Assembly (NCBI GenBank): GCA_001939145.1
Contig: LSRX01000577.1
Location: forward strand, 264,789 to 328,788
Source: Symbiodinium microadriaticum
Lineage: Eukaryota; Sar; Dinophyceae; Suessiales; Symbiodiniaceae
DNA length: 64,000 bases
Direction of reading: 5' to 3'
Position 1 is the first letter of the stretch. The number at the start of each line of letters is the position of its first letter. Both the position numbers and the translations under genes were made by a program. The notes beneath the pieces were generated by a model, which did not search any database, was not told the origin of the DNA, and saw only the letters and a program-made list of their open reading frames with translations. Positions 1 to 11,850 of the stretch are shown here, one piece after another.

Positions 1-66
1 ACGGGTCAGTCAATGCACTGAGGCTTCGTATCAGTAGTGGGGTTCTTGTAACGAAGCTGCAAGGAT

Positions 67-705
67 CCCAGCCCCGTCATCAAGATTAAGACTGCTGGGC
101 CACCTCGCGTCGTGAAGCACTACGTCACGAAGAAGCACTATGTGCCCGAGCCCGTGCCGTCGCCGCCGACATACCGCTACAAGCATGTTGCGGTCCCTGT
201 GCATGTGCCAGGGAAGGTGGTCCACGTGCCAGTTCCCATGCCGGCCAAGACCATCTACAAGGAAGTTCCAGTGACCAAGGTTCAGCATGTGATTCAGAAG
301 CGCTACTATGACTGCGTTGCTGGCTTCAAGAACTGGCATTTCGGCTGGTCCAAGACGAAGAAGAGCTGGTGCTGCTCCCACGAGCAGAGGGGCTGCCCGG
401 GAACATGGCAAGGGGATGGGTTGACGAAGACGATTGTCACAGGGGTGACCCAACACATTGGCCATGGCCACGTGCACGTCATCCACCATGTGCATCATTA
501 CACGACGAGCAGCCATGATGTCGACGACCTTGTCGGAGATGACGATGCCTCGCTGCCGCCCGAGTATCGGCACGGTGACATGATCGTTGGTGGCGACGAC
601 GAGTCGCTGCCGCCCGAGTATCGCCACGGTGACATGAGCATTGGCGGCGATGACGACTCCCTGCCGCAAGAGTATCTCCACGGGGACATGAGTGTTGATG
701 AGTGA
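67..705 (+). CDS. Terminal exon, Cys-rich repeat protein (gene A)
   Basis: This is an open frame of about 213 codons that runs to a TGA at 703-705. It is closed upstream by stops at 19 and 52, so it is a 3' exon beginning near an AG at 58-66 rather than a full gene. It starts with Val-Pro-rich spacer sequence (HVAVPVHVPGKVVHVPVP). A Cys/Trp module follows (YDCVAGFKNWHFGWSKTKK, then WCCSHEQRGCPG) and then a His/Val-rich stretch. The tail is acidic, with three copies of a GDD-x-SLP-x-EY-x-HGDM repeat. The same module recurs from 4.7 to 9.95 kb. I know this pattern only as a recurrent dinoflagellate Cys-rich motif without assigned function. The paired Cys residues suggest an extracellular or lumenal disulfide-bonded protein (inference). 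Confidence 0.75.
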   Translation, partial: PSPVIKIKTAGPPRVVKHYVTKKHYVPEPVPSPPTYRYKHVAVPVHVPGKVVHVPVPMPAKTIYKEVPVTKVQHVIQKRYYDCVAGFKNWHFGWSKTKKSWCCSHEQRGCPGTWQGDGLTKTIVTGVTQHIGHGHVHVIHHVHHYTTSSHDVDDLVGDDDASLPPEYRHGDMIVGGDDESLPPEYRHGDMSIGGDDDSLPQEYLHGDMSVDE

Positions 706-3700
706 AGCCAGAGCCACAGAGCACTTGATCGAAGGATGACGCTTGATTTACATGTACCGGATGTCCCTTCATGTCCGGAGCAACCCGGACGAATTGCTTA
801 CATAAGACTTATAAGACCTTGACTTGAGTTACCTAATGTTCCATTGATTCATGAGCTGAGGCTGCTTACTCATGCTGCCAGCTGATATGCCTGCAAATCC
901 GAGTTTTCCTCCAAATGGTGCCAGATGACTGTCTTTTTATCTCATATACAGGGCCGCACAGAGCTGTTTGCTCAGGCTGTCTGTGCAGCACAGCCTCGTG
1001 CCCAAGCTTGAAGGATTCTGATAGCCTTTCGATTTGGCCCAACTTTCTTTCAAAGAAGCTGCGTCTCGCCACCAACTTACATTCGCTGCGCCTTGCGGAC
1101 GCACTGTTTCATGGAACGTTAGTGTCGACGAAAGCAGCAAAGCATGCTTTTGCCACTTGCATTCCGAGCGGGAGCAAAATCAGGTTGAAATCAAGGCACA
1201 GCAGTTGGTAGCAGGAGCCACGCGCAACAAAATCTCATGGCATGCGCCCTCAAAGCATAGATGTCGTGAGCATTCGTGAGCGATGCCCGCACCGTGACTC
1301 GTAGTCAGGATTCCTGCCTCAAAAGCCCAGGCAGGCATCAAATTGAAGAAGTGAATCTCTTCCTTGTTGAAGTCACTTGCTTGGTGTCTGGTTCAACATT
1401 CAAGATCGCGATCCAAGATAGTCCATCCCCTTCGGGGACAAATGGGACAAAGAAAGGCCAGAAGGATGGTGTCAACGATGCAGCCGTGACGCCCCTTCTT
1501 GCTGTGATGCCTCTGTCTGCAGCCAACAACGACACCTGCGGGTGGCTGATGTAATCGAGCTTTTCCATCAGTACATCGTACATGAAAGGAGCAAAGCACA
1601 GGGAGCATCACTTGATGAAGTTGATGCTAGGCATGGGTCCTGCTTGCCTGCCCTCCTATCATTCCTGCCTTGGACACGAAAACGCATGTGTGAGTTTGTG
1701 TGAGTACCGCCCCTCCTGGTGTGGTCGTGGCCTCCGGGTGGTGTCAAGGGGACCTCTTCTCGTTCACCATGACCAGACATTTTTCGTGAAGGTCGCTTAG
1801 CACTGCTTTGCACTGCCTGGTGCCCAGTTTCCGGTCGGTAGTATTCTTTGGACGGGATCCGGAAGTTGAGGACACGCGCAAATCCAAAAGTGTATTTCAA
1901 CCAAGCGTGTGACCACATCCTGAGTCACACTAGTCTGCCAATGTTCACCACCATTCCTTGAGAACCAGGAGTGAGGCTCTTATCAAAGTATGTGGGCGCT
2001 CCTTTTTAACGAAGCCTCATGCCAGTGGTGGGAAATGGTTGCAGTGTTCTAGAGTCTAGACGGCGGTCTGTTCACGTTGTTCAGCAAGTGCTCGAGAGAT
2101 TTGAGGGACGTGTTCGTCTCTCTGGTTCCTGCAGGCAACAACACTCCCGGGTTCCACGGCACTTTGCGCAGTCACTGCGAGCACCCGCCGTGCGACAGCC
2201 ATGCAAGCAACCGGCCTTGTTGTCTTGTGCCGGCGTCACCTCATGTGTCCAAATTTTGCTAGAACGAACAGGTAGTAATAGGAAGTAAGAGAAGTGCTTT
2301 CCGGTCGCTCCCGAACCCTTTCCATTTTTTCCACTCTCACTCGTCCTTCTTTGTTCAAATTCAACGGCTCAAAGGTCTTGACTTATTTGCATCTACTGCC
2401 ATCTGTCAAGACTGCTATCCGTCCCCCGGCTGAAAAAGGACAGAGTTTTGACTCGTCTCGGTGGCTATGGTCTTCTGTGGTCAGTCGTTTGCTCCTGCGG
2501 AGGACGGTGCGTAAGGCGGAACCCCGAGACTGACTGCGATGTCAAACTTCTTCTTTGGTGCCGTCCTTATCTCATTTGCTCATCTCTCTGGAACTGGACA
2601 TTTTGCATGCCGAGACCTGTTCTACGAACGCTATGCCGATGGCGGCGGAACCGAGAGCATCCAGTATGTTGGCTCAGGCCGATCTTTGCTCGCACCGTTC
2701 GTTTTGATGTCCAGCGGTGGCACCTGCTGTAGTGGCAGCACATTGCATGAACTGGCTCTCATACTAAGAGCTTGGATGATAATGGAGCTGTCGAGCTGTC
2801 CATGTCCGCGGCCACGGGCCTTGAGAGACTTCCATCAGCACCTGCCCTAGAGGTAAATACATATCAATATCAGGCTTGACTCGTTGTGTTGTTGCGTATC
2901 ATACAGCTAGACTGCATTTTTGCTTGTGTGTGTGTGCATATGTCTGAGCACAGAGCAATCCGAGTCTCCTTCGCCTTCGGCTCCACTTGACTTCTCGTGA
3001 GTACGGCTCTGTTTCTGACAGGAATGGGCCACATGGAGTCGAAGCTCACTGAGGTAGGTGCAGGCCGAGGCAGCTACACGAAGGAGCAGCGCGTCACCTA
3101 CGGGTACAGGCATGGCATTGGGAGTGGGAATGCTGTTTTCTCGAGAAGCGGTCGCTTCACTGCACTTGCTGGTCATGGGATACAATCAGAGCCTATGCTT
3201 GGAATCAACGTCGACCGGGCAAGACCTAGCAGCTAGCAATGTGTAATGGTGCGTGGGATTCCCTGAATGTCTTTGTCGTTGCACGCGAACTTTCACAGCC
3301 TGTGAGTAAAGTCTGATGCTTCACGTGTTAGTGTTGTGTGTTTAAAGTGTGTTTGCCGCTTGTTCCTTTGTTCCTTTGTGTCTGTGAGCAGAAGCCCCGC
3401 TTCTAAGCCAAGGGACTCTTCGACTATGAATCAGGAATGTGGGAGCCCTGAGAATGAAGACACCTGTATTGTAAGCGTGATGTTGGGATCGACATCCGAG
3501 AAGTGGACTGCAGCAGGATCGGAATTGTGGCTTTGTGAAACCGTGTCGTTGCAGGGCTTCAGGTTCGCAGGTCGTCGCTTCTGGACACTCTCCTGGGATT
3601 CTCTGCAAGGGGTATTCTTAGGAGGGGTTGGCGATGACAAATGCCACGTTGTTTGCCTTCAGCCCTAGGACACCTGAAGGGTGATAGGCTAAGTCGGTTG

Positions 3701-4738
3701 AGCACAGGTGCCGGCCAGCCGCCGTTTGCGGCTGCGTGTTCTTGTGCCGTTGCCTCGAAGACAGGAGAGCTGCTCTACTCGCTTTCACCGACAGGCCAGA
3801 AGCAAGTCTTTTTCCAAGGCCTGCTGGCGCTTCTCCCGTTCTTGTGGGTCTGCGAGGTGCGGATCTGGGGATTTTTGGGGGGGGCCGGCCGAACTCTGTG
3901 CGACGACTTGCAGCAAAGTACAACAGAGGTCCGCTCCTTCTTCACCGGGGAAACCTGCGGGCGCGGACCTGAGCCATCCAGAGGACAGGACAGCCAGGAC
4001 CGAATCGCGAAACCCCAACTTGACACGTCGACGTGACAAGTAGCCGATCATGTGATGGCACGACGACAAGTTGTGGAGCCGCGAAACCCCTCATCCTGAG
4101 TCTTCGAAGCTGAGACAGAAGGCCCATATACGCCCACGCAGTTCAGGGCAATGTCGAGCATTCTCGGCCCGGGCAAGTGCGAAACCCCTCATAGCTCAAG
4201 ATCTGCAATCTGACAGAACGCCCCTCCCGAAGAGAGATGCAGATGCAACAAAAAAGACATAAAAAGATGATCTGATTGATGGAGCAGGTCAGGTACCGTT
4301 CAATTCTAGGTACATGACTCTGCAGTACTACAGGTGCAACTTTGTAGGGGCACGCTCATCCTCAAAGCATCTCGAACAAAGTGTTGCTGTCACGGCAGTT
4401 TTTGTTGCATTGCCGAGCCAGCTGTCGCACTCTGAAGGGCCGGCCGTGATGACCTTGGTTGCGGAGTCTCGGCGGCAGATTGCATGCGTGATTCGGGGCG
4501 CGTCATCTCCGATGATGCTGAACCATGCTGCACCCACATCAGTTTCAACCCTCTGATGAGCTTCTGAAATGTCGATCCAAACGAATCTCGCGAGCCCAGA
4601 TGCCTGTTTGGCGGCACCGCACAGCCCGACGCTCATGAACACCGTCCGGGGCGTGCCGGCCGTGAGGGGACAGGCGGTGTGGACCTCAGGAGCTGCGGCT
4701 TCAGCCCACGGGCCATGATGGCCTGGTCACCTCACGGC
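706..4738. other. Non-coding stretch between Cys-rich genes
   Basis: Frames here are short and none resembles a known family. GCGAAACCCC occurs three times (4007-4016, 4081-4090, 4179-4188), the last two extended by TCAT. No further exons of the Cys-rich genes are recognised, so this is taken as intergenic or long-intron DNA. Confidence 0.5.
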
Positions 4739-5250
4739 GTTTGAGGCGGACTTCTGCTGCTCCCAGTGTGGAGTCAACTGCTATGACCCCATCACGACCA
4801 CGGAGGCCCTGCAGGATGCAGGCACGTGTGTCGGAAGCAGCGCTGCGGAATCTGCGACACCGAGGCGCCTCGCGTGGTGGTCCGGCGCCACTACAACACG
4901 GTGGTCAGGACTGCTCAGCCGGCCATTCTGGCTGCAACGGAAAAAGGTCAGAGCTTGAAGAAGCTCGGGACTCTGGTTTTCGGGCCTGCATTTTAGCCCG
5001 TTGTATCATACATACAGGGATGGTGCGAGGATGGAAGAGGGCTTGGGTCAAGCGCAGGGTTGTGATCTTTTATTGGCCCTACAACGCTTGGCTTTGAGGA
5101 GGGTTCCGGTGAATCACTATGTCCCTTGGCTGCAGTGCTCTCGAGAAAGCCCTTGCTTGCCCGCTGCCACAGTGTCCTTCCATCCCGGCTGCCACAGGTG
5201 AAGGTCCAGATGCCGCGGCCTGCGCCCATCATCCACACCGTGCACGTGGT
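4739..5250 (+). CDS. Gene B, 5'-most recognised exons
   Basis: Three exon-like pieces are seen. The first reads FCCSQCGVNCYDPITTT and then, in another frame, CRKQRCGICDTEAPRVVV followed by RRHYNTVV (4739-4914), so an intron or frame change lies between them. The second reads RVPVNHYVPWLQ (about 5100-5134). The third reads VKVQMPRPAPIIHTVHVV after the acceptor at 5197. The Val/Pro/His-rich text matches the spacers further downstream. Confidence 0.5.
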
Positions 5251-8200
5251 TGCAACGGCCTCAGCCTTGCTCAAGCATGCTACTACAGAAGCACCAACAC
5301 GTGAAGGTCGCTCCGCATGCGTTTCCATGTCAACTTTTTGTGTCGCGAGATGTGCTTCCTTCCAATTTTCGCCTACTCCAATCGGCCTTCTGATTTACGT
5401 CGCTGTTCAGAAGCCCAACGCTCACTACGAGTGCTTCAACGGCGGCGACTACGACCACGAAATGTGGTCCGCTGCGCACAAGCGGTGGTGCTGCTACAAG
5501 TACAAGGAGGACTGATGCACATGTCGAAGAGTGTGACTGAAGATGAATGCAGCGAATTGCCTGCCACAAACAGAATCATGTTTGTTCTTTCCTTCTGTGA
5601 CTGCTGCCCTGCGAGGGCTGCCCAAAGCAAGTGGTGGACCGCAACATCTACCACCACGTGACCAAGATTCAGCAGCTTGACTGGCCTCGTCTAGACACAC
5701 GCACAATTCCCAACATGCCCACTCTGTTTGCTAAGGAAGCTGCATGTGCCGGTGCCGGTGCAGGAGCCGCGGGGTCCTCCAGCCGCTTGGCTTCGACGGA
5801 GTTGATACTACAATTACTACATGTGCATGTAGCAACCAGTCGTGCCGGCTAGCAATGCGGGGTTGCTCCGGGCACGAAGACGCTCGACTCGTCAGATCAT
5901 CCACAACATCCCGCAAGTCTACCACGTCCCGAGCCCGCCGAAGTACGTGCACGTGCCGGTGCCGGGGCCCAAAATCCACAAGGTCGCCGGGGGCCGAGCT
6001 GCAGCCAGTGCAGTAGAGTTCTTGTGAGCCATGCAAGCGTGTAGCACAGTGAGCTCCGAGAAGCACCGCATGTGCATGAGGTCACTATCAACAAGGACGT
6101 GCCTTATCCCGTAAAGGAGCCTCCCCAGGTGCAATGCCTTCGGCGGATTACAGCCTAATCCGCCGTCCTCGCGGCCTGCGTCATGCAGGTCATCACCGTC
6201 AAGAAGCCTTACACCGTGAAAGTTCCTGGTCACCGTGACGGCCTCAGTGCTCAAGCTTCTGGTTCAGCTTTACTTCTTCCGTCGTGAGTCAGGCCACTAC
6301 GTGGACGTGCCGGTCCCGTCACCTCCACACATCGTGAACAAGTACAAGTACCATTATGTCACTGTGCATGACTACGACGCTCGGCACAGACGTTTGCTGA
6401 AAGGCATGGTGGCCCTCCCAATGCTGCATTGAGAGACGGGGGAGTGTCATCGGTCGTCCCCATAGCCTCAGAACTGCGACTCCCATTTCGACAAGTGGTA
6501 CTATGCCTGGTCGGGTGCGAAGTGGCTTTGCTGCATTTATCTCCAGGTACTGCCTTGACAGCGGCGAGTGTGAGACAGGCTTTGTATGGCCTGTGCAGGA
6601 AGCAATGGTGCTGTGCGCACCAGCACCTGGGCTGCCCAGGACACCTATACAATCGTAGGTCGGCAAAGCTGGTGCGCATTGGTGAAGAAGCTCGAAAGAA
6701 GCCGGAAGGATCTTGGCACCATCACCACGTGGTGACCATTACTGGTGTGCAGCACCTGAAGCACTATGCGACTCGGCGAAAGCTCCCTCGGGGGAGAGCT
6801 TCGTGTAATACCTCACAACATGAGCCTGCTATTCTACAGGGGAGGCCTGATTGGGGAGTTTTGCCGAGCTTTCTGCCAACGTGGAGCTGGCCTTGACGTT
6901 GGCTCGGAGGGCCTTTTGGGGACATATTTCGAGTCTTCCGGTGTGTTCGGAAGGGTTTCGGCAGGAGAAACGATCTTCTTCTGATGCTGGCTGCAGGAGG
7001 TTCTTTCGTGGGCATTTGTGCGTCACATTGTCTAGGGTATTCTGGTTGTGGCATCGACAGTGCACCCTTTTTCTGCATTGGATAGTCTCTTCGGCATGAA
7101 CGATCAACAAAGAATATGGCTGAGCTGCGGGCGACTGCGCGCTAGTCGAAACGCGTGTCGTGTGTGTCTCCCTCTCCTGAGTCACAAGCGCTGTCCATTA
7201 TTGGGCTTTCGTCCCATGGCTCTCAATCCATCAGAAAACCAACTTGTCAAGTTGGTTTTCTGACGGGCCTGTCACGCTGAGGATTGCCATGCCGGCTTGT
7301 CCAACTGGTATCACGGCTGGTCCCACGTCAAGAAATCGTGGTGCTGCGCGGCTCCGTCTCGCTTGAGCAAAGATTGCATTCATCTGCGTCGTGCAGTCCA
7401 TGCCATACTGGAGCAGCTCGTTTACTTTCATTAACCTGGCAGTGTCACTGCAGCACTTGCATGTCCGTGTAGCTTGCCCCGTCGAGCACGGCAGGACCAC
7501 CATCAGCTGGGCTGCCCTGGCATGGCACATGGCCAGTGGCACGCTCACACTGTCTGCGCCCTATACACAGCATGTCGAGCGCTACCTCACGCCAAACCTA
7601 TCCTCAGACCGCAACGAACCTTGTGTAGCAGCAACCTTGGCCGCATGATGCTGTGATGGATACCCAGGTGGTGCACACCATCATGGGCCACCATGCCGGC
7701 CATGGCGGATATGACTGCGATGCAGGCTACTCCAATTGGGAGCACGGCTGGCCGCAGCCCTGACAGTTCTGAGGTGCCTACTGACTTGCATGTATGTTCA
7801 AGAGAGGTCGTACCACAAGAAGACGTATTGCTGCGAGCACGAGCATAAGGGCTGCCAGCCGTACCACTGCCACCACCACGAGGACCCAAGCTGCCTGGGC
7901 TGATCGAAATGCTTTGCGAGATATCTCGGCCGGTCGTCAGGAGGAACACGACACGTGGTCGGATGACAAGCGTGGGAGCCCCAGATTTGTGGGGTCAGGC
8001 GCGTAGAGAGAGGTTGCTGTTTGCAGGCGACTATTGCTGCGGCCACTTCCAAATCGCCTGCGCCGCAACCACCCTGTCGCCTCTTGGCTGTGACGCCGCT
8101 TGGCCAAACCTTTAGTGCATGAAGGGAGTGGCCCGCACACCATGCTGCGTTCCAGCCCACCAAAGGGAGGTTGCTCTTCCTGCTTGGTGAGCCGAGGCCC

Positions 8201-9948
8201 CGTGCACGCTTCACGGCGACACCAGCACCTGCAAGCAGCGCATCGGCTGGTCGATGGAGACCTCGCGGTGCACTTGCAGCCTTCTTGGTTACCGTTCTGG
8301 GTTTGAAACTCGGGCATCGTTCTTGCTGTGCATGTCTGCACAGGAGCACACCTTCGACGGCAAGGAGAACGCCTGCGGTCTGGCCTACAGCGCTGTGCAG
8401 GTGCCTGCCCGGTACTCGTCAGGAACATGGTTCAGAGATGTTCAGAGGCTCTTTCCGAAGCCATCCGATGCCCCGGCGCAGGTGGAGTGCGACGTCTGCC
8501 GCGCTTGCACAATCCAAGAGGCGGGCTGTGGCGATCAGGGCCCGGGCTCCGATCCCTACGACTGCTCCACGGCTGCAACTGATGGCAGCAGCTGCCATAA
8601 GCTCCTGGGAGCGGTTGGGCTTCTTGCTGAGGCAATGCCGCTCTGGGCAACTGGCCCTGGCCTCGGACCGGAGCGAGCCACAGAGGGGGAAAATCTGTCA
8701 TAGTAGTCATTGTAATGTCTTCGAGGTGCCGCGCATGGTCGCCCGAGAAGAAGGTCTGGTGCTGCCAGAACGAGCAGAAGGGCTGCCAGAACCCGGACAC
8801 GCCTCCGGACTGCGATGCTGGCGCCGGCATGGTCTGGAAGCATCTCGGCAGCAGGGCGAGCAGCCATGGGTAGCCAGCCACTCGTACGATCTTGCAGCCG
8901 CGCGTGGTTGCCAAACGGTCAGCTGCAGACGTCAGGAAGGTCTTCGTCTCGAACCACTGGACGTGGCAGGCCCACGGAGTGCGCTTCGTCGTTGGCAATG
9001 CCCGTGCCGCTTTCGGCAGGCCGTAGCTGCTGTGGGCGGTTCGGTCGTGAGCAAGCCCTATGACTGCCACGCCGGTTGCTGGGCCACAAGCACCGAGGGG
9101 CTCAGCACAGCTTCTGTTCGAAAGCCCCGGCGGTGCTGCGTCCGAGGCTTGCGCAATTGGGGCACGGGATGGTCGGCGCCGAAGAAGACGTGGTGCCCGC
9201 CTTGCCGCCTTCTGTAGATGGCCATCGGCGCACGCTTATGTGCAACAGCATGCAGACATGTCCGGACCATCGTGAAGCACCGAACCGACTCTGGTGTCGA
9301 GGTGCTGTTCCCACGAGAAGGTGGGCTGCCCTGGCTACCACTACGCCGGCGCTGGGGGCGGTGGGCAAACCGTGGTCACGACGCACACCGTGGTTTCAGG
9401 CAGGGGAACATACCGAAGCTGCGTGTCGCATGCCCAATGTTGGGTCCACGGCCACTTGCGAGAGGCGGCGGAGGTGGCAGCTTCGGCGGTGCATATTCAT
9501 TCCACGGCCATCCTCCCTCCGCAGCTGGTTCCGGCATGATGTGGCACTGGGTGGCCCGGAGCAAGTTGTGATGAACGTCATTGAAGTTGGAATTTTTTGC
9601 CTATAGGGCCTAGAGCCAGTTGCTGCGCATGCCTGTGCCATCCTGTGCCTGGTCCGAGTCCTCGTCTGGCGGCTCGGGCCACTGGGTCCAGGCCGGGTGC
9701 AGCACATCTGGCATCTCCTCATCATGAAAATCAGCACTGGTCGTGTCGACATAAAACAGGTCCACACGCATGGCAACCTGCAATTCGACTGCTTCGCCGG
9801 CGTCACGGTCCGGCCCCAAGTGGCAGGGTGGATGGACCCTGTGCGGCGCCTCGATCACAGCTTGTGGCCCTGTCGCGGTGCTGTTCAGGCGGGCTGGTCT
9901 GGCGGGAAGAAGCACTTCTGCTGCCTGCACTTTGACAAGGGCTGCTGA
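4739..9948 (+). CDS. Multi-exon Cys-rich repeat protein gene (gene B)
   Basis: At least fifteen small exons on the + strand encode repeated modules of the pattern YDC-x2-G-x3-NW-x2-GWS-x3-KK-x-WCC-x-H-x3-GCP, separated by Val-Pro-rich spacers such as VPVPGP. Most modules are split over two exons, with the break between the GWS half and the KK-WCC half or between WCC and GCP. In-frame stops lie at 9571 and 9948. Either could end the protein, and the last module ends exactly at the second. The first exon was not found. The entries below give the module clusters. Exon borders follow dinoflagellate-style AG acceptors and GT/GC donors and were set by eye, to within a few bases. Function is unknown; the even Cys content suggests a secreted or lumenal protein (inference). 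Confidence 0.7.
5407..5680 (+). CDS. Gene B module: HYECFNGGDYDHEMW...GCPK
   Basis: Exon 5407-5510 follows an AG acceptor at 5406 and reads QKPNAHYECFNGGDYDHEMW and then SAAHKRWCCYKYKE. The next exon, from about 5617, gives GCPKQVVDRNIYHHVTK. Joined in order they make one complete Cys module followed by a spacer start. Confidence 0.65.
5739..6385 (+). CDS. Gene B Val-Pro spacer exons
   Basis: Five short exon-like pieces carry the spacer type: KLHVPVPVQEPRGPP (near 5740), IIHNIPQVYHVPSPPKYVHV running into PVPGPK (5896-5984), VTINKDVPYPVKEPP (near 6079), VITVKKPYTVKVPGH (after the acceptor at 6188) and GHYVDVPVPSPPHIVNKYKY (6293-6380). Each is rich in HV, VP and YV pairs, as in the gene A exon. 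Their spacing and AG borders support real exons. Confidence 0.6.
6467..6765 (+). CDS. Gene B module: NCDSHFDKWYYAW...GCPGH
   Basis: The first half reads NCDSHFDKWYYAWSGAKWLC (6467-6552). The second reads KQWCCAHQHLGCPGH (6600-6645). A His-rich spacer, WHHHHVVTITGVQHLK, follows at about 6714-6760. Together they form a Cys module and spacer. Confidence 0.6.
7231..7263. repeat. Perfect 16-bp inverted repeat, 1-nt loop
   Basis: TCAGAAAACCAACTTG is followed by one T and by its exact reverse complement. It lies in an intron of gene B, about 20 nt upstream of the next coding exon, so it would form a hairpin in the pre-mRNA beside an acceptor. Confidence 0.85.
7284..7560 (+). CDS. Gene B module: DCHAGLSNWYHGW...HQLGCPG
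   Basis: The first half reads DCHAGLSNWYHGWSHVKK followed by SWCC (7284-7352). The second half, HHQLGCPGMAHGQWHAHTV, lies near 7497-7555 after about 140 bp of intron. This is one of the best-conserved copies of the module. Confidence 0.65.
7665..7900 (+). CDS. Gene B module: YDCDAGYSNWEHGW...KGCQP
   Basis: The exon at 7668-7755 reads VVHTIMGHHAGHGG and then YDCDAGYSNWEHGW. The exon from about 7808 reads SYHKKTYCCEHEHKGCQP, followed by a His-rich run and a frame stop at about 7900. The split falls between GW and KK, as in other modules. Confidence 0.65.
8205..8595 (+). CDS. Gene B variant Cys module
   Basis: A second module type is seen. CTLHGDTSTCKQRIGWSMET (near 8208-8267) is followed by ENACGLAYSAVQ (8368-8403), then VECDVCRACTIQEAGCG (8482-8532) and DPYDCSTAAT (8551-8580), which begins the next YDC module. 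The HGDTSTC and ENACG pieces set it apart from the YDC-NW-GWS module. Confidence 0.55.
8735..9000 (+). CDS. Gene B module: WSPEKKVWCC...HWTWQAHGV
   Basis: WSPEKKVWCCQNEQKGCQNP (8739-8798) completes the module begun near 8560. DCDAGAGMVWKH (8812-8847) starts a further unit. KVFVSNHWTWQAHGV (about 8938-8982) is a Trp-rich piece in a separate exon. Confidence 0.55.
9046..9415 (+). CDS. Gene B module: KPYDCHAGC...GCPGYHY
   Basis: Three exon pieces build one module: KPYDCHAGCWA (9052-9085), LRNWGTGWSAPKKTWCPPC (9148-9205) and CCSHEKVGCPGYHYAGAGGG (from about 9302), followed by QTVVTTHTVV. This shows the module split over three exons. Confidence 0.6.
9524..9948 (+). CDS. Gene B 3' end: last module and stops
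   Basis: GSGMMWHWVARSKL ends at a TGA (9569-9571). A further module follows: VHTHGNLQFDCFAGV (9751-9795), then AGWSGGKKHFCCLHFDKGC, which ends at a TGA (9946-9948). The two stops could mark alternative ends, or the first may be spliced out. Confidence 0.55.
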
Positions 9949-11784
9949 GCAGGCGCGGTGCATCGCTGGGCCCCAAATTTCCTTCCACTGGAATGCTCTT
10001 GGAATATCACGAGCGCTCGAGATGTGCGGATCCACGGGCGATAACTGTCACGAGGACCTTTATGACGGTTGCCACTGTTTAAATCCAAGAACGGTGTGAG
10101 GGTGCACGGAAGAATTATTGTTTGGCATCATCGCAAGCCTAGCGCGACGCCAAGAAAGGAGCAGCAAGAACAGGCCGCGCAACGGACAAGAGAATCATCA
10201 GACAAATCACTTAACTTAGACTTGAGGCATATAGTGCCTCACTTCAGTAGTCTGGTCTTTCGTATCATGACAATCACGTACATCTCTGAAGATTTCAATG
10301 AAGCAAACGGAAAGTTGCGACACGGTCCAATTCCTGTGAGTAGACGCAAGAAGACGACGGAAAGATGTTTAGCAGTCAAATCTCGTGAGATGGAGCACCG
10401 ATGAGCCGCAAATCACGAGCTGCGTTGCTAGCAGCCTGCTCTTTTCAGATGCATCCGCATCTCTCGGCTCCAGGCATCGGTTCTCTTAGCCCGCTCCGGC
10501 CCGCAAGTGCCTCCCTGCCCAGTCTTCGAAGACCAGACTCCGTGCTCAACATTGGGTCTCCGGTAAGTGCTCAACGAGTTGAGGTTTAGTAGCTCGTCAG
10601 ATTTCTCTGTCCAGAACTGAGCTCTTTCAACAACGACTTGCTGAAGCCCGAGATCGTGGGTAGGAGAACATGGACATATCCTCCATGTCGCACCCCTCAT
10701 GTCAAAAGGTTCGGTTCCTCGTAACATGAGTGACGGACCGTCCCGTTGCCTTAGCCGACGATCGAGTGCAGGCCTTCACAACCTCGAGAGGGGGGGAGTC
10801 TGGCACGGAAACAGAAGCATGCCAGTGCACATCCCCAGCCGTGCTCTCACCAGAACAAGCTGCAGAATCTCAAACATCTGACAACTGTCAGGGCCTGTCA
10901 GTGCATCGGTTACATACTCGAAAGCTTCTTTGTCAGGTGGTGCATAGTGATAGTGATCCTTGTGAAGGTTGGCTCGGCCAGTTTACCAGAGACTCGGCGC
11001 GCCACTCAGTACGCAAGCCGCGGGACCTCGTGTACTGATGGTCGATTTCCTTGGATTTCCGGAGGACGTGACACGTGGGCGAGAATCGTTTGATACTTTT
11101 CAAGAGGCCTGGAAGAGCATCTGAGTTGGACAGGGGGTAAAACCACTCAGCGAAGATTTCACGGTTTGTTCAGCATCTGATTCGGAGAAGTCTAGCGCTG
11201 AAACTGATACTGTGGACCGTAGCTGGCACGACGTAGATCGTAGATTCCAAGAGCTTTCGCCCCAGCCCCAGCTCGACATATTCAAGGCCACCAAATCGAA
11301 ATTGGCCGCTGCTGTCGCGGAGCCTACGACGGTATCTGACGTCAATGACGCAAGAAACCTAAAGCGTGTTAGTTACTGTTATCTTCGTTATCTCCTGTAT
11401 CTTCATCCTTGAGTTCAAAACCCGGGCCTAGGCTCGCACCATGTAGGGCCGGCTACGTCGATTGGAATGCTTGAAGTCGTGGGCCGTCCTGTCCTCACAC
11501 GGACTCCTGGGAACCATGACGTAAATGACAAACAAACAAGCGCATAAACGTAGGCGTATGTACATACAGTTGCATACACATGCCGACACACATGTGTGCG
11601 TACGTAGCTGTCTAGTTGGTTAGCTTGCATTTATGCAGCACCCATCTGACCTCTCTGAGCTTGCGTGTGGAATGGTTGGGTGGTTTGGTTTAGGCATTCT
11701 TCCAATGGTTGTGCACGTGATCATCCCCCCTCCAAGTGGAGAGGGGGGGGAGGGGCGCAAACGCGCAGCGCAAAACTGTGTATG

Positions 11785-11850
11785 CATGTATGTGTGTAGG
11801 TGTGTATGTATGCATGCATGTATGTATGTATGTACGTTTGTATGTAGGGA
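11785..11850. repeat. TGTA/TGCA microsatellite
   Basis: Imperfect (TGTA)n with TGTG and TGCA variants. Reading frames across it are low-complexity and not coding. Confidence 0.9.
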
